DNA of 64,000 nt from Aeromicrobium fastidiosum. GTDB taxonomy: Bacteria > Actinomycetota > Actinomycetes > Propionibacteriales > Nocardioidaceae. Made by a program: the position numbers and the translations under genes. The DNA lies in assembly GCF_017876595.1 (NCBI RefSeq), contig NZ_JAGIOG010000001.1, positions 2,914,001 to 2,978,000 on the forward strand, in the 5' to 3' direction. Under the pieces are notes generated by a model. That model was given only the letters and a program-made list of their open reading frames with translations, made no database searches and had not been told where the DNA came from. This document shows positions 8,688-16,412 of this stretch, piece after piece (the stretch's first letter is position 1; each line of letters starts with the position of its first letter).

Positions 8688-10721
8688 GTGGAATCATTCG
8701 ATCATCGAACTAAAACAGTTGGACGGCGAGCGGCGATCCTCGTCGTCCTGGCCTTCGTCCTGGTCTCTGGCGCGGTCTTCGCGCTCGCGCCCGAGGCACG
8801 CGAGTCGAACGCCCCGACGGCCGGTCTGCCCGACTCCGCCGACTCGACGACGGTCGCGCGCATCCAGGAGCAGCTGCCCCAGAGCGATGTCGTCCCCGCG
8901 ATCGTCGTGGTCAGCCGTGACGGCGAGAAGCTCGACACCGACGACCGTGACGCGGTCGCCCGGCTCGCCACGACGCTGCGCGCGGGCGAGCCGCGATACT
9001 CCGACGACGGCACGGTCGGACTCGTCGCCGTCCCGCTCAAGGCGACGACGGGCGCCGACCAGGTGGAGAAGATCCGCGACACGGCCGACCGTGGCCTTGA
9101 GGACGGGCTGACGGTCGAGGTGACCGGGGGACCGGCCTTCCAGGCCGATCTCGAGAACGCCTTCGCCGGCGCGGACGTCCGGCTGCTGATCGCGACAGCG
9201 CTGGTCGTCGCGCTCCTGCTGCTGGTCACCTACCGGAGTCCGTGGCTGTGGCTCGTTCCGCTCGTCGTCGTCGCCCTGGGCGACCGTGTCGCGGCGCTGG
9301 CCGTGGCCACTGCGACGCAGGTGTTCGGCTACGACGTCGACGGCTCGACGACCGGCATCACGTCGGTTCTGGTGTTCGGAGCGGGCACCAACTACGCCCT
9401 GTTGCTGATCGCGCGCTACCGGGAGGAGCTGCGCCGGCACGACGACCGCTTCGCCGCGATGCGTGCCGCCTGGCGACAGGCGGCGCCGGCGATCCTCGCG
9501 AGCTCCGGCACCGTGACGCTCGCGCTGCTGACCCTGTCGTTCGCCGACACGCCGTCCAACCGCGCCCTCGGCTGGTCGGCCGCGATCGGCATCGTCGTCG
9601 CGGTGCTGTTCGGCCTGCTCGCGCTGCCCGCCGCGATGGTGCTGTTCGGACGCGGCCTGTTCTGGCCCTTCGTGCCACGTGTCGGCCAGGACGAGCCGTC
9701 GCGCACAGGCACCTGGTCGAAGGTGGGGCACCGGGTCGTCACCCGTCCGAAGACCTTCGTCGCCGCATCGCTGGTCTTCCTGGCGGTCCTGTCGGTCGGT
9801 GCCGTGGGACTGGACGTCGGGTTGACGCAGAACGACCGCTTTCGGCAGACCCCCGAGTCGGTGCTGGGGCAGGAGACCCTGGCCAAGGCGTTCCCGGCCG
9901 GCTCCACCCAGCCGACCGTCGTGCTCGCCCGGCCCGGCGCCGTCGCCGACGTGGCCGCGCGCGTCGACGGCGTCGACGGCGTCTCGTCGGTGAAGGGTGG
10001 GGCGTCGTCGTACGAGTGGACGTCCCTCGACGTCGTGCTCGACAGCGACCGGGGCTCCGCACGGGCGGCCGACACCGTCGAGCGACTGCGCACCGAGCTT
10101 GGCGACGATGCTCTGGTCGGCGGTCCGGACGCGCAGGACCTCGACGCCGCCGAGGCCGCTGCGCACGACAGGCTGTTGATCATCCCGCTCGTGCTGGCGA
10201 TCGTGATGCTGATCCTGCTGGTGCTGCTGCGTTCGGTCGTGGCTGCCGTCGTCCTGGCGCTGACGGTCGTCGCGACCTACGTGACCGCGATGGGTGCCGG
10301 GTGGTTCGTGTTCACCCACGTCTTCGACTTCCCGGCCCTCGACCTGCCGGTGCCGCTGTTCGCGTTCATCTTCCTGGTGGCCTTGGGTGTCGACTACAAC
10401 ATCTTCCTGACGACCCGTGCGCGCGAGGAGGCGGCCTCGCAGCCCGTCGCCGGCGCGATGACGACGGCGCTGGCCGTCACCGGCGGGGTCATCACGAGCG
10501 CCGGCGTGGTGCTGGCCGCGGTGTTCGCGGTGCTCGGCGTGCTGCCGGTCGTGGCGCTCACCCAGATCGGGGTCATCGTCGGGATCGGTGTGCTGCTCGA
10601 CACCCTGGTCGTTCGAAGCCTGCTGGTGCCCGCGCTGGCGACGCTGATCGGCGAGCGGTTCTGGTGGCCCAGCCATCCGGGACGGTTGGTGCCGTCGGAC
10701 CGGGGTACGCCGCGATCATGA
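8688..10721 (+). CDS. MmpL / RND-family drug or lipid exporter
   Basis: The 677-residue polytopic membrane protein has the MMPL layout: one N-terminal helix, an extracytoplasmic domain, a cluster of helices around 'DVRLLIATALVVALLLLVTY' and 'ITSVLVFGAGTNYALLLIARYREEL', a second exported domain, and a second helix cluster with 'FIFLVALGVDYNIFLTTRAREE'. The 'GTNY' and 'GVDYN' motifs contain the proton-relay Asp and Tyr positions of the family. The start GTG has TACTAT 7 bases upstream. Control by the divergent MarR gene is likely. The substrate is unknown; many homologues export drugs or lipids. Confidence 0.88.
   Translation: MESFDHRTKTVGRRAAILVVLAFVLVSGAVFALAPEARESNAPTAGLPDSADSTTVARIQEQLPQSDVVPAIVVVSRDGEKLDTDDRDAVARLATTLRAGEPRYSDDGTVGLVAVPLKATTGADQVEKIRDTADRGLEDGLTVEVTGGPAFQADLENAFAGADVRLLIATALVVALLLLVTYRSPWLWLVPLVVVALGDRVAALAVATATQVFGYDVDGSTTGITSVLVFGAGTNYALLLIARYREELRRHDDRFAAMRAAWRQAAPAILASSGTVTLALLTLSFADTPSNRALGWSAAIGIVVAVLFGLLALPAAMVLFGRGLFWPFVPRVGQDEPSRTGTWSKVGHRVVTRPKTFVAASLVFLAVLSVGAVGLDVGLTQNDRFRQTPESVLGQETLAKAFPAGSTQPTVVLARPGAVADVAARVDGVDGVSSVKGGASSYEWTSLDVVLDSDRGSARAADTVERLRTELGDDALVGGPDAQDLDAAEAAAHDRLLIIPLVLAIVMLILLVLLRSVVAAVVLALTVVATYVTAMGAGWFVFTHVFDFPALDLPVPLFAFIFLVALGVDYNIFLTTRAREEAASQPVAGAMTTALAVTGGVITSAGVVLAAVFAVLGVLPVVALTQIGVIVGIGVLLDTLVVRSLLVPALATLIGERFWWPSHPGRLVPSDRGTPRS
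8697..8709. promoter_or_regulatory. Probable MarR operator inside the MmpL start
   Basis: TTCGAT-C-ATCGAA is a perfect 6-base inverted repeat. It lies 10-22 bases into the MmpL coding sequence and just downstream of that gene's predicted start of transcription (-10 TACTAT at 8675-8680). A repressor bound here would block early elongation. Confidence 0.6.
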
Positions 10722-10936
10722 GTGACTACGAGAGCGAACAGATCGAAGCCATCCAGAACGTCGTCGACCGCGTGGCGGCCTACCAGGACGGGGCCACCGA
10801 GGTCGTCGTCGTCGAAGAGCTGCGCAAAGGGTTCGACGAGGTCGCGGTCGAGGTGCAGCCCGACGACGTCACCACGATCGCCGACGCGATCGAGTCCGAG
10901 GACGGCGACGTATCGGTGCAGGAGCTGCTGGGCTAA
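10718..10936 (+). CDS. Small acidic hypothetical protein
   Basis: A 72-residue acidic protein (SDYESEQIEAIQNVVDRV at the N-terminus, SVQELLG at the C-terminus). Its ATG overlaps the MmpL stop in an ATGA arrangement, so it is translationally coupled to the exporter. It has no membrane segment or Cys. No family was recognised. Its codon use matches its neighbours and the reading frame ends in convergent overlap (4 bases) with the flavin reductase gene, both consistent with a real gene. Confidence 0.65.
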   Translation: MSDYESEQIEAIQNVVDRVAAYQDGATEVVVVEELRKGFDEVAVEVQPDDVTTIADAIESEDGDVSVQELLG

Positions 10937-11514
10937 CGCGGTCGGTCGACCGCCCTGACCTCGGGGGGCAGCCCCCATTCGTTGATGCCCAGCCGGGAGA
11001 CCGTCTGCAGCTTCGCGAAGTCGGGGTGGTCGCCGTCCATCGCGTCCTCGTCGACCGTCACCACGACGACGTCGCCCAGCACCAGCACCGAGTCGCCGAG
11101 GTCGATCGTCGAGTGCAGCGCGCACTCCAGCGATGCCGGCGAGCTCACGACTCGTGGTACGGCGACACGCTCGCTGGGCTCCATCGCGATGCCGAGCTCT
11201 TGGCACTCGTCGATCGTGGCATCGAAGCTCGCGCTGGTGGCGTTGACCAGATCGAGGTCGGGGAGCGTGGCCAGGTTCACCACGAACTCCCCGGTGGCGA
11301 GCACGTTGGCCAGCGTGTCCTTGTGGCCGACCGACGTCCAGGAGATGATCGGCGGGTTCGCGCAGGCAATGCTGAAGAACGAGTGCGGCGCGAGGTTGCC
11401 GATGCCGTCGACCGACACCGTCGAGATCCAGGCGATGGGGCGCGGCACGACCAGCGAGTTGAGCAGGGCGTAGGCACCCGCGTCGGGAACATCGGTGTGG
11501 ATGACTCGTCTCAT
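10933..11514 (-). CDS. Flavin reductase-like (FMN-binding split barrel) protein
   Basis: A 193-residue member of the flavin reductase-like domain family. The N-terminal 'NSLVVPRPIAWISTVSVDGIGNLAPHSFFSIACANPPIISW' is the typical FMN-binding strand-loop region, followed by 'DTLANVLATGEFVVNL'. Members reduce FMN for a partner monooxygenase or serve as oxidoreductases; no partner is encoded nearby. The ATG at 11514 overlaps the stop of the DoxX-like gene (ATGA), so the two form an operon. Confidence 0.88.
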   Translation of the reverse strand: MRRVIHTDVPDAGAYALLNSLVVPRPIAWISTVSVDGIGNLAPHSFFSIACANPPIISWTSVGHKDTLANVLATGEFVVNLATLPDLDLVNATSASFDATIDECQELGIAMEPSERVAVPRVVSSPASLECALHSTIDLGDSVLVLGDVVVVTVDEDAMDGDHPDFAKLQTVSRLGINEWGLPPEVRAVDRPR

Positions 11515-11921
11515 GGGTCCATCCTTGCCCGTCCCGGTCGGTGCCGCCACGCGTCGGTCGACCACAGCGCCCACGCGATCAGCAGCGGCTGGAACGGCAG
11601 CCGCAGCCACCGTGACAGGTCGGAGTCGAGGCCGAAGGCATCGGTGTGCGTCACGAGCTGGTTGACGTTGCCCGGGAACACCGCGACGAAGAACGCTGCG
11701 ACGACCCAGCCGACTGCGACGCGTCGGCTGGTGAGACAGATGAGTGCCAACCCCAGCGCGATCTCGATGACGCCGGACGCCACGACGACGAACGTGACGT
11801 CGAGCGGCAGCCACTCCGGCACCTGGGCCCGGAAGGTGTCGCGCGCCCAGAACAGGTGGCTGAGGCCGGCGAAAAGCAGGAAGGCGCCGAGCAGACGACG
11901 GGCGATGGGGCGGGCGGTCAT
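11511..11921 (-). CDS. DoxX-like small membrane protein
   Basis: A 136-residue protein with four predicted membrane helices (RRLLGAFLLFAGLSHLFW, VTFVVVASGVIEIALGLALI, AVGWVVAAFFVAVF, FQPLLIAWALW), the DoxX/DUF4267-type pattern. Such proteins associate with redox or oxidative-stress systems in other actinobacteria. The ATG at 11921 is preferred over longer options because CACACT ends 6 bases before it and the extra upstream residues are not membrane-protein-like. Coupled to the flavin reductase gene. Confidence 0.8.
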   Translation of the reverse strand: MTARPIARRLLGAFLLFAGLSHLFWARDTFRAQVPEWLPLDVTFVVVASGVIEIALGLALICLTSRRVAVGWVVAAFFVAVFPGNVNQLVTHTDAFGLDSDLSRWLRLPFQPLLIAWALWSTDAWRHRPGRARMDP

Positions 11922-12045
11922 GCGGCGAGTGTGACATGCGCCGCAGCGGCGTTTTTGTCGGTGCGGAATAGCAGGATGCTCACGGGTGCTGATCTCGACG
12001 GCGCCGAACGGCCGTCCATCATCCCGTCTCCTCGTGAGGACCCCC

Positions 12046-13521
12046 ATGTCCACTGCACCAGCAGCCCCCGATCCGCGGCGCTGGCTCGCCCTCGGCGTCA
12101 TCGCCGTCGCGCAGCTGATGATCGTGCTCGACGCCTCCATCGTCAACATCGCCCTGCCGTCCGCGCAGCGCGACCTTGGCATCAGCGACGCCGACCGCCA
12201 GTGGGTCGTCACGGCCTACACGCTGGCCTTCGGCGGCCTGCTCCTGCTCGGCGGCCGTATCGCCGACTTCGTCGGACGCAAGCGGGTCTTCGTGATCGGC
12301 CTGATCGGCTTCGCCGCGGCCTCGGCGCTCGGCGGCATCGCCGGCACGGCCGTGCTTCTCTACGCCGCACGCGGCCTGCAGGGTGTCTTCGCGGCGCTGC
12401 TGGCACCTGCGGCGCTGTCGCTCATCTCGGTCACGTTCACCGAGACCAAGGAGCGCGCCACGGCGTTCGGCGTCTTCGGCGCGATCTCCGGCGGTGGCGC
12501 GGCGATCGGCCTGATCCTCGGCGGCGTGCTCACCGAGTACGCCTCGTGGCGCTGGTGCCTCGGCGTCAACGTGCCGATCGCGCTGCTGGCGGCCTGGGCG
12601 GCCACCCGCGTCGTGCGCGAGAGCAAGGCCGAGGGCGACACCAAGTACGACATCCCGGGTGCCGTGATGGTCACCCTCGGACTCGTCTCCCTGGTCTACG
12701 GCTTCACCGAGGCGGCCAAGGAGAAGAACCCCGGTCAGAGCACCGAGGTGCAGGGCTGGACCGACCCCACCACCGTCGGCTTCCTCGTGGCGGCCGTCGT
12801 GCTGCTCGTGGCCTTCGTGCTCTGGGAGCGCCGCACCGCCCACCCGCTGCTGCCGCTGCGCGTCGCGCTCGACCGCAACCGCGGCGGGTCCTACCTGGTC
12901 TTCCTGTTCATCGGCGCGGGCCTGTTCGCGATGTTCCTGTTCCTGACGTTCTACTTCCAGGCCACGCTCGGCTACAGCCCGCTGCGGTCGGGCTTCGCCT
13001 TCCTGCCGTTCAGCATCGGCATCATCGTGGGTGCCGGCGTCATCTCGCAGCTGCTGCCCCGGTTCGGTCCCCGGCCGATCATGCTTCCCGGTCTGACCAG
13101 CGCCGCGATCGGCATGCTGCTGCTGACCCAGATCACGGCCGACAGCTCGTACTGGTTGCACATCCTGCCGTCGCTCGTGCTCATGAGCGTCGGCATGGCC
13201 GCGGTGTTCATCCCGGCGTCCAGCACGGCGCTGGTCGGGGTGGGATCGCACGACGCGGGTGTCGCGAGCGCCCTGCTCAACACCTCGCAGCAAGTCGGCG
13301 GCTCGCTCGGCACGGCCCTGCTCAACACGTTGTACGCAGGGGCCGTCACGACGTTCCTCACCGAGAAGAAGGGCAGCCCGGCCGACGCACTCCTGAGCGG
13401 CTATCACACGGCCTTTTTCTGGGGCGCGATGATGCTGGTCCTGGCGCTCATCACCGCCGCGGTGCTGATCAACGCCAAGAAGGACGACATCCCTAGCGAG
13501 GGCGCGGTGGGCGTGGCCTGA
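12046..13521 (+). CDS. DHA2-family MFS multidrug exporter
   Basis: 491 residues with 14 predicted helices, the DHA2 (EmrB/QacA) arrangement. Motif A appears as 'GGRIADFVGRKR' near residue 70, motif C-like 'GAISGGGAAIGLILGGVL' near 155, and motif D1 'LDASIVNIALPSAQRDL' near residue 30. It should use the proton gradient to expel lipophilic or cationic drugs. The ATG at 12046 follows GTGAGGAC; an in-frame start 60 bases upstream would add a non-hydrophobic tail and is less likely. It overlaps the endonuclease/phosphatase gene convergently by 29 bases. Confidence 0.9.
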   Translation: MSTAPAAPDPRRWLALGVIAVAQLMIVLDASIVNIALPSAQRDLGISDADRQWVVTAYTLAFGGLLLLGGRIADFVGRKRVFVIGLIGFAAASALGGIAGTAVLLYAARGLQGVFAALLAPAALSLISVTFTETKERATAFGVFGAISGGGAAIGLILGGVLTEYASWRWCLGVNVPIALLAAWAATRVVRESKAEGDTKYDIPGAVMVTLGLVSLVYGFTEAAKEKNPGQSTEVQGWTDPTTVGFLVAAVVLLVAFVLWERRTAHPLLPLRVALDRNRGGSYLVFLFIGAGLFAMFLFLTFYFQATLGYSPLRSGFAFLPFSIGIIVGAGVISQLLPRFGPRPIMLPGLTSAAIGMLLLTQITADSSYWLHILPSLVLMSVGMAAVFIPASSTALVGVGSHDAGVASALLNTSQQVGGSLGTALLNTLYAGAVTTFLTEKKGSPADALLSGYHTAFFWGAMMLVLALITAAVLINAKKDDIPSEGAVGVA

Positions 13522-14269
13522 TCTGCACCGTGCAGACCAGGCCGAGGTGGTCCGAGCTGTCCGGCTCGGTCACCTGCACGCGACCGGCGAGCGCCTCGAC
13601 GCGAGGTCCCAGGTAGATCGCGTCGAGGTGCTTGCCGGTGCGCGGGTTGTCCCGGCCGATCGCGTGGTGCACGTCGTGGTCGACGTTCTCCACGTCGACG
13701 GCGGCACGCCAGTCGACCCAACCGGCGGCCTGCAGGATGCCGCGAGGGGTGTCGTCGCGCACGACGATGTTGTTGATGTCGCCGGCCAGCACGTCGACGT
13801 CGTGCTCGGCGCACAGCTCGGCCAGACGGGTGCCCTGCACCTGCCGGCTGGCCTGCGCCTTCTCGACCGTCGTGCCGACCGACGACGACAGGTGCGTCGT
13901 CGCTCCCGTCCACTCCACGCCGCTGGCCAGGTGCTCGTAGCGGGCGATCGTCACGTAGCGCTGCTGGCGCGTGCGGGTGCCGAGGGCGATCTCCTGCCAG
14001 TCGACCAGCCGGTGCACGGCCGGATCGCTGTAGACGTCGTTGTGCCCGCGCGGCGACCGCACGACGTCCCAGCCCGGCAGGATCGCCGACAGGCTGCGCC
14101 GTTCGGGCCGCTGGTTGACCTCGACCAGGAAGTAGGCACTCGCGCGCATGCCGTCGGGGCCGTTCATCTCGCGGTCGAGCATCACCGCGCGCCCCGGCCA
14201 CCGGTTGCGGGTGAGGGTCCAGTTGGATCCGAGGACGTTCTTGAAGCCCAGGCGGAAGGTCGCCGTCAT
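13493..14269 (-). CDS. Endonuclease/exonuclease/phosphatase-fold protein
   Basis: A 258-residue member of the metal-dependent endonuclease/exonuclease/phosphatase superfamily. Family motifs seen: 'GDINN' (GDxN, near residue 163), 'SSDHLGLVCTV' (the SDH motif near the C-terminus) and 'ARYEHLASGVEWTGATTHLSS' (core strand with the HL pair). There is no signal peptide, so it acts in the cytoplasm, perhaps on a phosphodiester or nucleic acid. TAGCCT ends 6 bases before the ATG. The specific substrate is unknown. Confidence 0.8.
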   Translation of the reverse strand: MTATFRLGFKNVLGSNWTLTRNRWPGRAVMLDREMNGPDGMRASAYFLVEVNQRPERRSLSAILPGWDVVRSPRGHNDVYSDPAVHRLVDWQEIALGTRTRQQRYVTIARYEHLASGVEWTGATTHLSSSVGTTVEKAQASRQVQGTRLAELCAEHDVDVLAGDINNIVVRDDTPRGILQAAGWVDWRAAVDVENVDHDVHHAIGRDNPRTGKHLDAIYLGPRVEALAGRVQVTEPDSSDHLGLVCTVQIRPRPPRPR

Positions 14270-14321
14270 CCGGTGAGGCTAGCCGATGCGGACCCGGGGG
14301 AGACCTTGTAGCGTCGAGGTG

Positions 14322-15053
14322 ATGAGTCTTCTGCGCAGCCTGGCCGCCAAGGTGCCCCGTGACCACCTCGAGAGCGACGCCGCCTTCCACCGCCGACGAC
14401 GGGTCGTGGCCGGCGTCAGCCTGGCCGGTGCCGCCCTTCTGGGAAAGTCGCTGTCGACCGAGCCGGACTCCAAGGAGTTCTACGGCCTCACGTTCGGCGT
14501 CGCCGCCACCTGGACGTCGGGGGCGCTCGCCTCGGGCCCACTGCACCTGGGCTACGAGCAGACCGATGACGACGGGTTGCGGCGGCCTTTCATCACTCCC
14601 GTCGCGCTCGGTGTCGGTGCCTTCGGGGCCTTCTACGGTGCGGCGCTCGTCGCCCGCCGCATCCCGTTGCTCAACCGCGCCCTCACCGACATCCTGGCCT
14701 TCGCCGACCAGGGCTCGGCACCGCTCGTGACCCTCACGACCTTTGCCAACGGCGCCGCCGAGGAGTTCTTCTTCCGCGGAGCCCTCTACGCGGCCGTCGG
14801 CACCGACAACCCCGTCGCCAAGTCGACCGCCGTCTACGCGCTCGCCACCACCGCGACCCGCAACCCCGCGCTCGTGCTGGCCAGCGGCGTGATGGGCACG
14901 CTGTTCGGCCTGCAGCGCCGGGCATCCGGCGGCATCCAGGCACCCATGCTGACGCACCTGACATGGTCGGGGCTCATGCTGCGGTTCATGCCGCCGCTGT
15001 TCCGCCGCACCGGCTCGGACGAGGTGCAGCAGGGGAGCCCGCCGCAGGTGTGA
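14322..15053 (+). CDS. CPBP-family intramembrane glutamic protease
   Basis: 243 residues with several membrane helices. The CPBP (Abi) signature is 'EEFFFRGALYAAV' (the EExxxR motif, near residue 145), with the later 'HLTWSGLMLRF' supplying the His near residue 215. Members are membrane proteases involved in prenylated-protein processing or bacteriocin self-immunity. The ATG at 14322 is chosen because TAGCGT ends 7 bases before it and the preceding GAGGTG could also serve as a ribosome site. The PAP2 gene begins 10 bases after its stop. Confidence 0.85.
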   Translation: MSLLRSLAAKVPRDHLESDAAFHRRRRVVAGVSLAGAALLGKSLSTEPDSKEFYGLTFGVAATWTSGALASGPLHLGYEQTDDDGLRRPFITPVALGVGAFGAFYGAALVARRIPLLNRALTDILAFADQGSAPLVTLTTFANGAAEEFFFRGALYAAVGTDNPVAKSTAVYALATTATRNPALVLASGVMGTLFGLQRRASGGIQAPMLTHLTWSGLMLRFMPPLFRRTGSDEVQQGSPPQV

Positions 15054-15063
15054 CAATGGTCGG

Positions 15064-15915
15064 GTGCCGTGGCCGTCGTGGGAGCAGTCAGGCACAGCCG
15101 CTCTCCTCAGCCTGATCGCCTGGATCGTGTGCACGCGGCTGCCGCGCTCGCGCGTGGTCGACGCGCTGGTGCCGGCTTTCCGCGAGTTCGCGCTCGTCGC
15201 CGGCCTCTACGCCGTGTGGCGGCTGGCCCGCATGCTGCCGATCACGCACGAGTCGGGTGCCCTCGAGCGCGCCCGCGACATCGACCACGTCCAGCGGCTG
15301 CTCCACCTGCCGACCGAGATCTCCGTGCAGCACCTCGTCATCGCGCACGACTGGCTCGCCCGGTTCGTCAACGGCTACTACGCGATCGTGCACGTCCCCG
15401 CCCTGATCGCGTTCATGGTGTGGGCCTTCGTGCGCCACCGCGACAGCTACCCCCACTGGCGCAACGGACTCGTCGCCGTCACGGCCGGGTGCCTGGTCAT
15501 CCGTTTCATCCGGGTCGCACCGCCCCGCTTCGTCGACGAGCTGGGCTTCGTCGACCTGTCGACGCGCTACGGGCTCGGCGTCTACGGCGACGTCGGGACG
15601 GGCGTGTCCGACCAGTTCGCTGCGATGCCGTCGATCCACGTCGGCTGGGCGGCCGTCGTGGCGCTCGGGACGTTCGCCATGACCCGCAGCCGCGTGAGGT
15701 GGCTCGTGCTGATGCACCTGCCGGTCACGGTGTTCGTCGTCGCCGCGACCGGCCACCACTGGTGGCTCGACGGTGTCGTCGCCGTGCTGCTCCTCGTCGT
15801 CGGGCTTAGGCTCGACACATGGATGCGTCGGTCAGCAGGCTCCGCACGACCGTCGCAGTCCTCGCGCCGCCGGTCGTCATCGGCCTCGTCGGCCTCACCC
15901 ACCCCGCCCACCTGA
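15064..15915 (+). CDS. PAP2-superfamily (Aur1/Ipt1-like) membrane phosphatase
   Basis: 283 residues, about six helices. The phosphatase motifs are 'AMPSIHVGWA' (active His, near residue 190) and 'GHHWWLDGVVA' (second His near 230). The pattern matches the PAP2_3 branch, which acts on lipid phosphates or inositol-phosphoryl head groups. GACAAT ends 6 bases before the GTG. After the last helix (near residue 248) the C-terminus is a basic Ser-rich tail that overlaps the next gene by 97 bases and is probably non-functional read-on after loss of an earlier stop. Confidence 0.82.
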   Translation: MPWPSWEQSGTAALLSLIAWIVCTRLPRSRVVDALVPAFREFALVAGLYAVWRLARMLPITHESGALERARDIDHVQRLLHLPTEISVQHLVIAHDWLARFVNGYYAIVHVPALIAFMVWAFVRHRDSYPHWRNGLVAVTAGCLVIRFIRVAPPRFVDELGFVDLSTRYGLGVYGDVGTGVSDQFAAMPSIHVGWAAVVALGTFAMTRSRVRWLVLMHLPVTVFVVAATGHHWWLDGVVAVLLLVVGLRLDTWMRRSAGSARPSQSSRRRSSSASSASPTPPT

Positions 15916-16412
15916 CGCAGGACGCGTCGGCGTGGTGGCGAGATCTCCACGTCGTCCTGCTGCCGCTGTTCCCGCTGCTGGCGGTCGGACCGTGGCTCGT
16001 GGCGCGCTCCATCGAGCCGGTGTACGGGCGCATCACCCTGGTGCTCGGCTACGTCTACGCGTGCTTCTACAGCGCGCTCGACATCCTCGCCGGCATCGCC
16101 GCGGGTGCCCTCAAGCACGACCGCGAGGGCGGCCTGGGGACCGTGTTCGGCTATGCGAGCGATCTTGGACAGATAGGGTCGATCGCGTTCATCGGTGCGA
16201 CGGCCGCCGCCGCGGGATGCCTCGTGCGCGTCGCGGGTTTCAAGGTGCTGCCGGGTGCCGTGGTCGCCCTGCTGGGTGCCTATGGCTTCATGCAGGAGCA
16301 CGTCTACCCGCCGTGGGGCGTCCTGTCGATGGCGGCGATCGCGGTCGGCTGGGCCTGGATGCTCACGGTGTCAGGCCGTGTCCCTGGTGCACGCGCACCC
16401 AGTCGATCTTGA
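15819..16412 (+). CDS. Polytopic membrane protein of unknown function
   Basis: 197 residues with about six hydrophobic segments (TTVAVLAPPVVIGLVGL, VVLLPLFPLLAVGPWLVA, VLGYVYACFYSALDILAGIAAGA, IGSIAFIGATAAAAG, VLPGAVVALLGAYGFM, LSMAAIAVGWAWML). TAGGCT (15807-15812) ends 6 bases before the ATG, inside the PAP2 coding sequence, so it probably has its own leaderless transcript. No family was recognised. Its end overlaps the GH16 gene convergently by 50 bases. Confidence 0.75.
   Translation: MDASVSRLRTTVAVLAPPVVIGLVGLTHPAHLTQDASAWWRDLHVVLLPLFPLLAVGPWLVARSIEPVYGRITLVLGYVYACFYSALDILAGIAAGALKHDREGGLGTVFGYASDLGQIGSIAFIGATAAAAGCLVRVAGFKVLPGAVVALLGAYGFMQEHVYPPWGVLSMAAIAVGWAWMLTVSGRVPGARAPSRS

Noticed and set aside
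11960..11995. A second sigma-R promoter (GGAAT) upstream of the DHA2 exporter
   Set aside because: GGAAT is present, but the GTT at the right distance is not: 18 bases on the sequence reads GCT.
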